DNA from: Angiostrongylus vasorum
Lineage: Eukaryota; Nematoda; Chromadorea; Rhabditida; Metastrongylidae
Assembly: GCA_018806985.1 (NCBI GenBank)
Contig: JADANN010000443.1
Span: 2,037,001-2,101,000 of the forward strand
DNA length: 64,000 nucleotides
Direction of reading: 5' to 3'
The notes beneath the pieces are model-generated. The model did not search any database. It was given only the letters and a program-made list of their open reading frames with translations, and was not told the origin of the DNA. Shown piece by piece: positions 31,215-42,972 of the stretch; positions within the stretch are counted from its first letter, which is position 1; each line of letters begins with the position of its first letter. A program made the position numbers and the translations under genes.

Positions 31215-34200
31215 GACATTGCTGTTCTGCATTTCAGAGGGGTCTTGTGGCTTGAGTTCACTCTTAGCATTGTTTGATGCTTCGTTCGTTCCCGTTGATG
31301 TCGAAGGTACTGACTGTATAACCGTGCGCGTTGGTTCTGCGTCACTTTGAGAGGATGTGTTCTTAACTGCAATATCAGCTGATGGCATAATGCGGAAACC
31401 TTATCGTTGGAATTTACTGCTTCCTACTTTCTCACCTATCGGATCCTCAACAGAATTTTGATTAATATTAAGACGTTCGTTATTGTTGTGGTTCGTTCTC
31501 ATGTTTGGCATGGTGTGGTACTTGTTCAACCACGGTTGATCACCTCTTGGCTCCTGACGGGGCAATTCAAAACGTACAAACGCTGCACTGAAATGTAATA
31601 GAATTTACAGATATCACTCATTTGAAAATTCAGCGAGTTCATATTTATATATTTAAACCTATATATGAACGTATACTGTCTACAAATTATACCTACTAAG
31701 CATTAACCACAGAGACAGACAAAGCTGTCGAAGGTCTATAAATATCTGAAATAACCACTTATAGTGATCTAGCTGTCAACGGAAGAGAACGGAAGGTCAG
31801 TTATATAGCCAAAGTATAAAATAGTCACAAAAAAAACCTGCAAAACAAAAGTTTCGAGAACATAAAGAAGAAGAAATGATTTATAAGAAGAATGAGAAGA
31901 CATCCAGAAAATTTCGGGCAGTCTGAGTCCATCTGATTCTTAATTTATTTTTTAGAAAAGAAAAAAGAACAAATATAAAAATGGCTCTCTATAGATATAA
32001 TGTAACAGGATGGTTGCAAAGCCTAACCCGTTAGCGACATGCTCGTTCTCCATTGGAATGTCAGCATTTTCGATCTCACGTAGAACTCGACGGGAAGGAA
32101 AACGGAACGTGGACCCTCGCGAAAGTAGTGGTATTCGTGGTCTAAATATGGTCAAACAAAAAGATAGCTTATCTTATCGTTCACTTCAATCGGAAAAGCA
32201 ACAAAAAAATTCACAGAAAACATTATTTAATCTGAGCCCCTTGAAATCCAAACAAATTCCTTATAGATTTAACTGCTGTTACGCAATAACAATAAACCTG
32301 GTAAATACTACGCTGTTACAACACTTGTTTGGATACTTGGACGGGCCGCACAACAGTGAGGGCTACTCTCCATTTTCCGGAGATTTGCTGGTGAAGCTAT
32401 CGTGATTCTCTGGAATCCCGAGGTCAGCCTGGCCAAAGTCTGCCCCAGGTCGTCACCACGGCAGGCAGTCGCACCCCTTGTGGATCAGAGGGAGATTTGC
32501 CACCATGCGACTTTTATACCGGGACGGTGGTGGGTTCTGGTATTGTTTACTCTTAGCCAGGCTTCCTGATAGAAACGCCGGACTGCTCAGTTTGGGAGAC
32601 CTTGCATGGGTGATGAATCTCTCCGCTGTACATCGCAGCCCAACCCCTAGGCACATTTCCCAGCCACGATGGGGCGGTAAACCGTTGGGGGTGCTGTTAC
32701 AATTTTAGTAAAAAAAAACCAAAGGAAAAAATTGCAGGAGTTGACTAACTTAAAGTAGAATGCGCCAGAGTATAAAACGAAATGCTGACAATATTCTGAA
32801 ACCAACTTACTTTGAAAACTTTGGTTTAATCATTAGCACGCTCTGTTCGTTGAAGAATGCTTGTTGGCTTAAAATATGATTCCAGAGGTGTTTGGCAAAC
32901 ATACCAGATGGACAGTGGTACTTCAGCACAAGGCGGGATTTTCGATCCCTAACAAAAAACAAAAATTGCAAAACAGATAAAATATCTACCATATTTCGAA
33001 TGGCACGGTTCAAATACTGGATTGATGTTGGTATGCTTACTCTCGTTTGGTTGGCATCAGTTTTTCCATCGCTAGAACCATTGTTGATCGGTGGGACGTA
33101 TGCCTCTATTGGATATATGTACAGCTCTTTCCCAGTGTAATCCACTTTTGACAAATAAGACCTATGTGAAATGAATGGGTCAGGTTCTGAAGGTTCCAGA
33201 TGCTGAGTGAAGTTTTTAAGAAAAGAAATGGACACCTTCAGCTTCAATTTTCAAAAAAAAATGAACGACAGAGGTATTCTTACCATGGAATGTGGTGTAC
33301 TTTCTGACTTCCATGGAAGATTAAAATTCCTTTGTGTGACACACCCAAATAAACAGCATGCGAACTATCCTTGGGATCCTGAAGACAGATTAGTGGCTAC
33401 AATTTTTATTCCTTGGAGCGATTTTTTTAAACTGAAAAAGAAACAAAACCAAACCCACCTTGACTGTATATGGGTCAAAACCATATGTGTCTAAACGGCT
33501 TGCTTTTTCCAGAAATTCCAATTCAGCAACTGGAGTCGCCTTACCTCTAAAGGGAAAACATGACTACTAGAAATTGAAAAAAGGTAACACTTTCAAGGAT
33601 TCAAACTTCACATTTTTGAAAGTTTATTCACCATAAAGCGGTTGAAGCATCCAGTATTTCAACAGGATATAATTACTTCCTCACTATAGGTTAGTCGTGC
33701 AAAATCCTATTCAAATGTTTGTAAGGCTTCTTTTTAATGGGGTATATGCTCTTGTACACTTCTCCCCGTAAACTTCAATTTTGGAAAATATCGACAAGCT
33801 TAAGTGAATTTTTAGATCCATGAAATCCTCATAAATTGTCCTAATAACGTATTACTGATTCTTACTAAACGCCAGTATTTAAGACTTGCCGCAAAGATTT
33901 GTGGATTTCAGCGATACGTTCTTCCAAGTGTGGTGTTTGCTTAAGCAACAGTTTGTACTGAGATACATAGTTCCCCTTATGTACTGCTTCATTGTAGTCA
34001 CCGAGCTGAGCCTGTAAAATCAGAGCAGCCAGCTCGGCAGCCTGGCTCTGCAGACAATAGAGACGACCATGCAACAGATCGCGTTGCAGTTGCATAAACA
34101 ACTGGTACCTGCAAAGATCGACACCGTACGAGTGAAGATTCTCAGTAACAAACTCCTTTGAGAGATCTGAATTTCATCGAAAAACTAGGTTTTCTTTCAG

Positions 34201-37200
34201 AGTCAACAATATACAAACTGTCTGTAGTGAGTCATGCCGTCAGAAGAATGAATAGATGACCAGTTAACTAAAGAAGGTGATCTGCACTACCTATAAAAAA
34301 CAACCAAAAGTTATACTATCTACTTAGCAACAAAACAAGCACAATTTAAAAAAATTCAACCCTTTTGAAAATGCAAATGAATGCGGTTGTAGAGGCAAAA
34401 GATATTTTGAAATGGAGGCGCCACTGCGACACACACGTGGAATCGATCCCCGTTCCCATGGCCGACCAAGCCTTCCATCCCTCCGGGGTCAACAAATTTG
34501 TACCAGACTTGTCTGGGAGGATAGCAGCACTCATTCGATAATCACTAGGTCACTGCGGATCATTGTAAAAGCCAGATTTGCATTCAATCACTTCCAACGA
34601 TACTTAATGAAGTCGAGTGGTTGGTGCAACCCTTAGGAAATGATCAACGCCGAAAGCTTTATCCTTTATCCTTATATCCCTTCCAAAGATAACACTTCCA
34701 CAGGGCAAATTCAGACATTTTCACAGGATATCTTCGAGCCAATTCATAACGAACATATGTTAGATTACGTTCTTATCGCCTGTTGGCAAATTCGTGACAA
34801 ACCCTGTTTTGCAAAAATGGCCGTTAATTCCCCGATAAGAGAAGTACTTTAGAACGTAGGGGACTTCAAGCCTCACACATGAATTTTAAGAAGAATGAAA
34901 CAGGAGATGAGATCTTAAATTAACACCGTGAACGTCAACGATTAATTTAGAAGAGTCGTCGTGTCCTACCATACAAAATGTCTACAGTTCAATCGAACCA
35001 GCATTGTAAATATGGACATTCAAGAAAAAAAAACGAGTGGAAAAACCCCTCACGAGCCCCGAAGATCAAAATTCTGTCGCTGTTCAATAAAAAAAGCTTT
35101 CACTTTTTTCAGAAAGTCTTTCGGACTCAAATGGTTACGGCAGCAATTAATTTTAATAATAGTGTTCGTTCACTAAGTTGACACACTTGCTCGATGTTGA
35201 CACTCGCATTTTCTTCGGCCACGTATGTATTGAAGCTAATGCATTTACTCGAGCAGTTATACACTGTGAGTAACGCAAGTTTGTAACTGCAACCACACGA
35301 AAACGATCAACTGATAAACTTTACTGCCCAAAAAATTGCAGAGTTGCGGACTAATACCTTATCAAGGTGAAAACAAGACCGAGGGCACTTCAAATCGACA
35401 GAATACCTCCTCTCTCAGCTCATCATGCGTTGTCAGTACTACTGCAGTGGCAAAAAAGAAAACTTTGCATGTCTGTTATACTTTTTTTATTTTATATGCC
35501 CCGTCTTCACGTGTACTGTGTAGATCCCAGCACTTCTCACATTCGACTCGTTTCTTCGCATCCACTGTCCAAGAAGACCTTCCAACGTTTACGTGTGGCT
35601 TCGGTTGCTGCTTGAGGATTTTCATTTCATCTTGAATGTCGTACAATGCTGGTCGAGCAATTCTCCCTGGAGTCCCGAGACAGCATGGTTGGAGCGTTCC
35701 CAATTGGATTGCAAACAGCGATTTTTTTCTCAAACAAGTCCGGCATCAAGTTCCCCACCCCGGAGAGATGAGAGGCTTGGTTCGCCCCGGAGCGGAATCG
35801 AGCTAGCACCACGCTCGTGATAACGGACCACTGTGCTATGCTGCCTGTTATAGGAATTTGGTAATTAATTAGTTCAGTACTTTCCTAAATAAACACTCTT
35901 AAGAGTCTCAACAAATGTGGCCAGAACTGATGCTATACGCCATCATAATGAGTGATCCGCACATTTTAGGTGAGGATCGATATGAAACCGATGAATCATT
36001 TTATAAAATGACACCCACAGTTATTCAGCTAGATCCTTCGTTTCCTCGCATCCGTCATCCACAAAGGTCTTTCCACTGTTGCGTGTTGGTTCAACTGTTT
36101 CAGGATTTTCTTTTCATCACGAATGTCGTTTGATTCTGGTCGAGACGATTTTTCTTTGAAAACTTGAGATACCGGCCCAGAATAATCCCACTTAGACTGC
36201 AGAGAATAGAGTTTTCTCACATAAGTATGGTACCAATTTCCCGACCTTGAAGTGATGAAGAAGTTGTTTCGTCTGCAGCGTGGCCGAACCAGACCATGCC
36301 TCTAGTGATCGGCATCGTTACCACTGCGTTATCCGTCCCCTGACACCCATGGTTATTTAAAGTAGTAGAAAACGAGAACTCTGTCTGTCTGTAAACATTG
36401 TTACACCACGAGCGAGAACCTATATTCGATGCGATGAGATAGAAACAAAAAAAGGACTACTTGAATTTTAGTGGAGATTCTGCACTAGTTGATTCCTTTT
36501 GCAGATATACATAGCAACGAATCGCTTTTATCTGGTAAAAAAACTATTTGTTCACAAGCCATCGCTCTTTCCAATCCGTTCGTGCAGAATATGAAACAGT
36601 CATGGAATGTCTTCCATTACCGTCACTGTCCTAATTTGCGGTCGTTCCTGTTTCTACGCGGGTTCGAAAATAGTTCACGAGTGAGCGCAAAATGATATTT
36701 GTCTCGATAGAAAGCCAACACTAAGTCTAACCTTACGAAGTCGACACTGGAGTCGAGCCACATACAACTATTAAGTAGCCGCTCAGAGGTGACTAGATCT
36801 GTGTGAAACTAGTTTCTCACAGCTTCCAAGATTAACGCAATTTACGATAACAAAGAGTTTATGATCACAGCAATTTTTTTCTTCCCAGAGTTTTCATATA
36901 GATTAAATAAGGTTGGGATCACAAATAGAGATAACGTGAAAAGAAAATTCTGAGCTTCACGAGAGTTCTTCCCCTTACCAAAACCGCAGAGGCAAACTTT
37001 CATCCCGTGCAATGCGAATAAAAAGAGAAAAAAGTCTCAAACAATACAGCTCATACTGATAAACAATCCGCCTTCGCAGCAACTAAAAATAATTATTTTA
37101 GTGCTGGTAATCAATACTAAGCCTTTGTGTCCGAAAATGAAACATAGTAATCCATATAGGCTACAGGTAACTCAGGTCACTATAAAGAAGCAAAAGGAAC

Positions 37201-39415
37201 CAAAACAAAGGGAAACTACTGCGTAAAATTGCTACAAAAACGGCGATAACACTGCTCCAGACATAATATACCTAATGAATCAGAATTACCCATTGTAGGA
37301 AGAGAATAGAAGGCTACTATTTTCTTAGACTTTCAAAACTTGTATGCTTTTAATACAGCAAACCCATTGACGACAAAAGCATTTGAGTTTAGCAGTCGTA
37401 CAGGCAGTACGTTAAGCACCAATCACCCACAAGAATACAAAGCAAGTTATCACTGGATCAAAAGAATTGCGCAACTAAGGACATCAATCAAGTCAAATAA
37501 GGACAGACGAAACAACATAGGAAAAATTTCGAAGAATGTCCAGTAAGAATCAGGAAAACACACGAAATTCACCACTTCATGGAATAAAAACTATTTAAGA
37601 TAAGATAAGCGGTATAGAGAACAACACTTAGAAAATCCCAATGTAAACACTGACCTGCTCACACTCTCTCTTAAATGCGACGGTTCGGCCGGGTAATAAC
37701 GGAAGCGCAGACGAAGTGCGAGTGAATCAGCTGTAACAGAACTCGTAAACTCAGAAGGAAGGAACTGACATTCTTGAAATTGTTCCGAAGGATCATAACC
37801 ATTAACAAGTCAAACATTACACTTGAACTGCTTCGCTATATGAGCGATTGGCCGCGACAAATCGACCCAGTACTGAAACAGAAGAAAATCAGATTGCTTT
37901 GAGGCAAATGAGGGGAAAAAGGACAGCCACGTACGCGATGCTTATTGTGGTCCTGATAACGAAGTCCAAGATAGTCCTTCTCTCTAATGTTCCTGAGTTC
38001 ACATATGTAGTCCAATATCGCTTGTGCAGGTTGTGATCTCTTAAAAGTATCTGCCATAAGCAACATGAACAGTAAGATCCACAACCCATATGAAATCTAT
38101 CCAGAAAAGTAGAGTCTACATGTATAAATTGATAATAACCATCCATAACCATCTGTCGAGCTAAAGTATATTGAAACAACCACAATGATGCTGAGATATT
38201 TGCAGAACTTCGGACCACAGGTTTCTACCGTGGGTAACGAATACGCTACTATCCTTTTCGGTGGCTGACGTTATCACCACCACACCATGCGTGTCCTTCG
38301 TTTCGCCTCTCTCTCAGCCGTGTTTAATAAATACTGACTACATTGTGTTAAAATTTTTTTCGATCATCCTAATGCTAGTCACAAAGTTCTGACATAAGCA
38401 TTACAATACTAGTGTTCTCCCTACTTCTTTTCTACTGCAAGCGCTAACTCGACGACAAGCAGCGCCGTTCTCTTGCAAAAAAACTCGAAGGGCTGAGGAA
38501 GATTTTTGCTCCAATGGAGAGCTTTTGCTGAAGAAAGACGCTAAGAAAGTTCTGAATAAGCTGAACACCAGAACATGGATGTTTTCGTTGGGATGAATTA
38601 CTGGCAGTACTACTATGGAATCGCCGAGAATCGATTAGAAGTGTTCGCTTTCGCTTCGACGCGCGGGCGATTCGATTCACAGGTCCCTTCAACTGCACAA
38701 ACATATCGACGAAAGTTTCATTGCCACGATGCGAAACGAATATGTCAACAAAACATTCGAATAGTCCTTCCAGTACCGTGAAAGAAAGAAAAAGAAAACG
38801 TGATAGAAGCCGAAGGATGCGTCAAGAGAGGAGAGAATGCATATCGTCCAGTCTTACACTACTCAAAACACCCTGACAAGGATGTCATTACAATGAGTGT
38901 CGATGAACACACGCTAGAGATCCCTGGGCCAGATGCAGAACTAGAAAATAAGCCAGTGCATCCTTTACCAATGAAAGTTGAGAACAGGAATGGAGAAAGG
39001 AAAGAAAAGGAATAAGGAATCTGATGCTTAAATAAGTTCCATCCTAATGGGACGATACATTCTCGTTAACTCGCTAATGTGCTCTATTAGACTTTATTGG
39101 ACATCTTCTGGATACGTGATGTTGCAGATGTTCAGGACGTTTCGAAAGGAGAAAAACAGATACATGCGAGACAATCGTCAAACAAAATAGTCATGCAGTG
39201 ATTCCAGGTGTAGAATATGAGGCATAGATCATTTAGAATAGAGAACATGGATTTGACTTGTAAAAAGACATACACGAAAGTACCTTGAATTCATTGGAGA
39301 TGGAGTCGGAGTCATTGAGGAGCTGGACGACAACCTTAACGTCTTTCGGGGAGATAAAGCTGGAACGAGCTGACAAACGTCCCAGAAACGAAGAAGACGT
39401 CGAATTGTGGGGCAT
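31215..39415 (-). CDS. FERM-domain protein, 12 exons
   Basis: Minus-strand exons, 5' to 3': 39,415-39,284; 38,039-37,935; 37,872-37,821; 37,730-37,655; 34,108-33,890; 33,546-33,459; 33,378-33,284; 33,161-33,041; 32,948-32,811; 32,141-32,028; 31,587-31,436; 31,378-31,215. About 485 residues are covered. F1 lobe: VKVVVQLLNDSDS, LDYICELRNIREKDYLGLRY, YWVDLSRPIAHIAKQFK. F2: YQLFMQLQRDLLHGRLYCL, LGDYNEAVHKGNYVSQYK, EERIAEIHKSLR. F3: DTYGFDPYTVK, VYLGVSHKGILIFHG, VDYTGKELYIYP, KYHCPSGMFAKHLWNHILS. FA-like: GSTFRFPSRRVLREIE; then a Ser/Thr-rich tail. FERM proteins link membranes to actin; the layout is band 4.1/FRMD-like. All junctions keep phase except 33,041->32,948, which needs one base fewer. 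Start chosen as the ATG at 39,415. The 3' end lies below 31,215 and is unresolved. Confidence 0.9.
32325..32700 (-). repeat. Solo family B leader repeat in FERM gene intron
   Basis: The minus strand reads CTGGCTAAGAGTAAACAATA, GGTGGCAAATCTCCCTC, GGTGACGACCTGGGGCAGAC, TTTGGCCAGGCTGACC and GTCCAAGTATCCAAACAAGT. This matches the leader at 18,361-18,650 but is followed by no endonuclease. It sits between FERM exons at 32,811 and 32,141. Confidence 0.75.
34410..34680 (+). mobile_element. SINE-I copy in FERM gene intron
   Basis: Begins at GGAGGCGCCACTGCGAC (A-box start lost), B-box-like GGAATCGATCCCC, core CCGGGGTCAACAAATTTGTA, tail GATCAACGCCGAAAGCTT and TATCCTTTATCC. It is antisense to the FERM gene, in its 3.5-kb intron. 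Confidence 0.82.
35495..35850 (-). mobile_element. SINE-II copy, full length
   Basis: On the minus strand the head reads GGCAGCATAGCACAGTGG (A-box-like TAGCACAGTGG) and, about 35 bases on, AGCTCGATTCCGCTCC (B-box-like). The body matches the 25.5-kb copy block for block (CCGGAGAGATGAGAGG region complemented, CCAATTGGGAACGC, ACATTCAAGATGAAAT, GCGAAGAAACGAGTC). It has a different tRNA-like head and body from SINE-I. It lies in a FERM gene intron. Confidence 0.8.
36035..36350 (-). mobile_element. SINE-II-related copy, diverged
   Basis: The minus strand starts GGGGACGGATAACGCAGTGG with CTGGTTCGGCCACG as a B-box-like element. It continues with GAAATTGGTACCATACTTAT and CGACATTCGTGATGAAAA, ending near GGATGACGGATGCGAGGAAA. 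Block order agrees with SINE-II, but divergence is high, so it may be a subfamily. Confidence 0.65.
38175..38330 (+). repeat. Foldback/MITE-like family fragment
   Basis: Starts CAACCACAATGATGCTGAGA and runs GATATTTGCAGAACTTCGGA, GTTTCTACCGTGGGTAACGA, CACCACACCATGCGTGTCC to CAGCCGTGTTTAATAAA. It is a single arm of the family seen complete at 48,379 and 62,691, with no obvious second arm. It lies in intron 1 of the FERM gene. Confidence 0.7.
38430..39015 (+). pseudogene. Unrecognised coding-like sequence antisense in FERM intron 1
   Basis: Three overlapping plus-strand frames have protein-like composition: about 38,450-38,590 (LLLKKDAKKVLNKLNTRTW), 38,575-38,781 (MNYWQYYYGIAENRLEVFAF), and 38,800-39,015 (VLHYSKHPDKDVITMSVDEH, then a Glu/Lys-rich end). 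They could be one intronless reading frame broken by indels, as in a processed pseudogene. I do not recognise the family. Confidence 0.3.
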
Positions 39416-39469
39416 CGCAGAGGTGAAGGGGTTGATTCGCGCGTCAACGAGCACCGACTCTCGGCGGAA

Positions 39470-39620
39470 AGAGTCTCGCCACACCAGCGCCCTCGCGCTC
39501 CCGGCCGGCCGCGCCGTCGCTGGCCCCGCCCGCCGTCGCCACTGCCGCGCGCGGCGTCAGGCGGGCCGCGGCGGGACCGACGCGGCGGGACCGACGCGGC
39601 GGGCGTGTCCATGGTTTCTT
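39470..39620. other. Very GC-rich island upstream of FERM start
   Basis: About 150 bases are overwhelmingly G and C, with CCGGCCGGCCGCGCC, GCCGCGCGCGGCG and a direct repeat GCGGGACCGACGCG (twice in a row near 39,570-39,600). The rest of the window is AT-rich. It lies 55-200 bases 5' of the ATG at 39,415, where a promoter or 5' untranslated region would be. Open frames on both strands here are Arg/Pro/Ala-rich artefacts. Confidence 0.7.
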
Positions 39621-39880
39621 GTTGGTGCGGTTGCACGTGGACAGTTGCTTGGACACTTGGATGGTCCGTGTTCATTGATTGTGCGGGTGCGAGCATAATT
39701 TACATTTGCTGGTTTAGCCATCGTGGTTCCCTGGAGTCCTGGCTCCCGAAGCCTTCCTCAGGTCGTCACCATCCCACCCAGACTGTCGCCAGCGTGGAGG
39801 ATCAGAAGGAGATTCACCACCGTACCCTTCTGACACTGGGATGTGGTTACACTATAGGTAAAGCGTTGGAGTCATGTGAG
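39620..39880 (-). repeat. Solo family B leader repeat
   Basis: The minus strand shows GGTGGTGAATCTCCTTCTGA, GGTGACGACCTGAGGAAGGC, GACTCCAGGGAACCACGATG, GCTAAACCAGCAAAT and GGACCATCCAAGTGTCCAAG. The blocks and order match the leaders at 18.4, 32.5 and 55.5 kb. No endonuclease follows. Confidence 0.7.
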
Positions 39881-40399
39881 GTACGTGGTGTTCTTGTAAT
39901 TCCTTACTTTCTTCAGTGCGTAATGAAGTGCCACGTACAATCTAGTGGATAAGAGTGTTTGTTTCTGTGATTTTCCGTTGAGTAAGAGTCAGGACTTGGT
40001 TCAGGTATGCTGAATTCGAATCACATGATCAGCATGTGAATGTATACTAAAAAGCAGCAGTAAAAGATTTCCTTCTAGGACCGGTTGTAGTTGAAGTGTT
40101 GACTGCATAAGGGGGACAGAATAGTCCTCTGAAAAAATCGAGTGAACTGGAATGAAGAATGCGCTTTCAGAGTTAAACTGGACGATACAAACAGCTTTTG
40201 CACTACCATAATGCGTGCAATCCGGTCAAGAATCCTCAGAATGGTCCGCAAGAAAGGAAACTACGACATTGCAGCTATCGTCTGCCTACTTTTCGCATTC
40301 TATGAGCTGCCAACTCGTATTATTTTCAATTGAAGTTATTTTTTTTTAGAGAATAACTTTCAAGATATACCAAGTCGTCCGACTACTCATCGGTACTTT

Positions 40400-40690
40400 G
40401 TCCTCCAAAGGACGCAGTGGTCGGAGGCGCCTGCATTGCACATGGGATCGACCCCCGGGTTCAAGACTCAAAGGCTCACCAAACCTTCCATCTCTCCGGT
40501 GTGAGCAAATTGTTATCAGACTTGTTTGGGAGAATAGCAGCACTGACTCGATACATCGGTAAACCACCGCGAGTCATTGTAAAGGCCAGATATGCATTCA
40601 GTGACCTCCAACGATGCTTAATGAAGCCGAATGCATGGCGCATCCCTCAGGAATTGATCAACGCAGAAGCTTTTAGCTTTTCATTCTATT
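40400..40690 (+). mobile_element. SINE-I copy
   Basis: The head AAAGGACGCAGTGGTCGGAG is followed by B-box-like GGGATCGACCCCC, the core TCCGGTGTGAGCAAATTG, CATCGGTAAACCACCGCG and the tail GATCAACGCAGAAGC. Near full length, moderately diverged. Confidence 0.82.
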
Positions 40691-42404
40691 CTCTAAAAAA
40701 GAACAACAAGTATTAGAAGCTACAGGGAAATTCTCGATACTTCACGTTTACATCAGTTTTCGCTACAGTACTTTTAAGTGTTAACCAATCCCAGTTGAGA
40801 ATTACGTTGAAATTGGAGAATATTAGTTAAATCTTGGATCATGGAAATTCCTTCAATCTATTCTGTTCAGACTAAGTGATATGAAGCGCTTTAAGCCGAT
40901 TCGACTAGACTACATAGCGGGTATAGACAGACTACTGTGATATGGAGGCAGTGATTTCTAGAAGACATAAAATAAAACAGCGTTGTTTGCATTTTACTGG
41001 TAGCACTTAACAATAAATAGTAAGGAGATAACGTCGTTTAAGGTGTTTGACAAACTGCATTGTCCTCTGGATGTAGAAGTTGTTACAGAAATGATTAGAG
41101 AAATGTTAGAAAGTCCGAGCTGAACTCTCTTCGTATTCTAGGGATTTTTTAGCTCAGTCTTCTCTTCGCATCGAATGTTTTCCATTTCTACTTGACAATG
41201 GTTTTCCCATCAGGAAACCAAATCATAAAGCAGTTTGTTCTGTGGATTGGCCACTATGAATGTGTGAAACCGATGGATAAACAAGCAAAAGTGATTCTGT
41301 GGAATCGCCTGATCAAACGGAATTGGGTTGTGAAAAACATCAATAACAGATGGCAATAACTTGTTTTATGGCATAGTAGTACCGTAGTAATCTCTTCATA
41401 ATAAATAGAAGAAAATTAATCACACGTGATGGAGATCGGGGCTCACTATGTGTCCACATTATGTATAATTTTCGTATAAAAGAAAGAACAAAAAAGAAAG
41501 AAACGTTCGATAATGGGTCATGTTCCCATCTACGTTAGCATGTAGACGTTAAAATAATGGGGGAAAAAGTCCCAGTAAAAGGCATATTTTGACTCGTCAT
41601 AATTGTTGAGTTGTCTGGAGTAGGTTGACGTGGTTCTTCCTTTACCCATTTAGCCTACAGCCATAAAGAGATGCAAATATTCACGAATGTTTTCCTTCAC
41701 ATTGACATGATTGAAACGTAAGTTCCAACAATCTCAGCTCGCAGATGTTTTCTCGCATTTCGGAGCGAAATATGAACCTACCCAATCTAGGGCTTTTTCT
41801 TAAGTATCCTCTTCGAACGTTCTTTTTTAATCACCGTCTCCATTGCGCTATTAATCCCACACCTCCTCATCTTGGCCTAGAAATATTAGTAGTTAACCTA
41901 GACTACTAACAATTTGGAACGTCGTAAAAACACTGGGTAGCCAGCACTAAGATACAACGATGACTGTAAATGTGAATAAAGCACAGATATCAAATATGAT
42001 TCGGATATTCAAATTCCAACGAAGGCAATCGTCCTACGAAGTGTGAGATGTAACAAAAATGGACAGCTATTGTCGTAGATCAGGACCATCCTATGTAAGA
42101 GTTTTTTTTCTAGAAGATTTTGCAACAACTAAATGATCAAATAAAGTTATACACTAAAAATAATGGGAATCGGTTGCAGAGGTGGCCAGCACTACCAATG
42201 TGTAAACCACTAATGATTCGACGAGAGTGAGCCGGGAATCATGTGAGTACGACTGCTTTGCGTCAGGAACACTGCACTTTGACTGCGAACTTCGCCATCA
42301 GTTCACATTCGCAGCAGAATAGCTCCTGTTCATAAACCTACCAGTAACATTAATATATGCAATAGCATTATCTCAGTATTATACTGTTGTACTAATACAT
42401 AGTA
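40691..42404. other. Stretch without supported gene
   Basis: AT-rich, no long open frames. A segment near 41,195-41,225 (GACAATGGTTTTCCCATCAG) resembles one near 46,485-46,510 (GACAATGGCTTTATCAGATG), suggesting a worn dispersed repeat. No coding exon is seen. Confidence 0.4.
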
Positions 42405-42680
42405 ATACTGACGCACACGTGCAGCTCAGCGTTTATAGGTGCCCCGCAAGCTAGCTCGGTGGGTGACTATAGTATACACCTCGCCAAATCTCAGTAAGCC
42501 TTCCATCCCCCCTACGGTTGGGGCATTGGTACCAGACTTGTCTGGGGTGGATGAGAAACAGAAGTTTGCTACACGGGAAGGCGTGCGCACATACTATGCA
42601 GTGAATCACCCCTATGATGTTAAGTCAAATGCCTAGTGAACAAGTACTAATCAATTCAGAACACTTTTATGCCTTGTCCG
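42405..42680 (+). mobile_element. SINE-I copy, highly diverged
   Basis: Remnants in order: ACGTGCAGCTCAGCGTTTA, GGTGCCCCGCAAG, AGTAAGCCTTCCATCCCC, GGCATTGGTACCAGACTTGT and TCTGGGGTGGATGAGA. After this point the similarity fades. Confidence 0.55.
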
Positions 42681-42771
42681 CGACAACGCGCGTTATGTAG
42701 CCTTTGAAGAATAAACTGGTATATCTCAGATTACAGTGAACTTTACTAAATGAAACTAAAGCAACTAGAGT

Positions 42772-42972
42772 CTACAGATTTTCGCCAACCAGCTTTATTA
42801 TCACACCGTAATGAACTTCGGCTCCTTTTGAGTACACAAATTCTCCCTTATTCATTCCTTTTGGTAACCTCGAAGGTTCGTTTTGAATAGCGACGGGATT
42901 GTACAAACGAGGTTTCATCCAGCAAGAACCGTTGATGTTATCGAATGCATAGTTAACACTTGCTGCGACCAT
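42772..42972 (-). CDS. Hypothetical 66-residue open frame
   Basis: An ATG-initiated minus-strand frame with coding-like composition. It begins MVAASVNYAFDNINGSCWMK and contains RLYNPVAIQNEPSRLPKGMN. A plausible donor (TTACG|gtgtga) near 42,805 means it could be a first exon. No family recognised; partners not found. Confidence 0.3.
   Translation of the reverse strand: MVAASVNYAFDNINGSCWMKPRLYNPVAIQNEPSRLPKGMNKGEFVYSKGAEVHYGVIIKLVGENL

Noticed and set aside
39229..39952. Arg/Pro/Ala-rich frames of 137-181 codons on both strands
   Set aside because: They arise from the GC-rich island and the solo leader repeat. Only the stretch 39,284-39,415 on the minus strand fits the FERM N-terminus.
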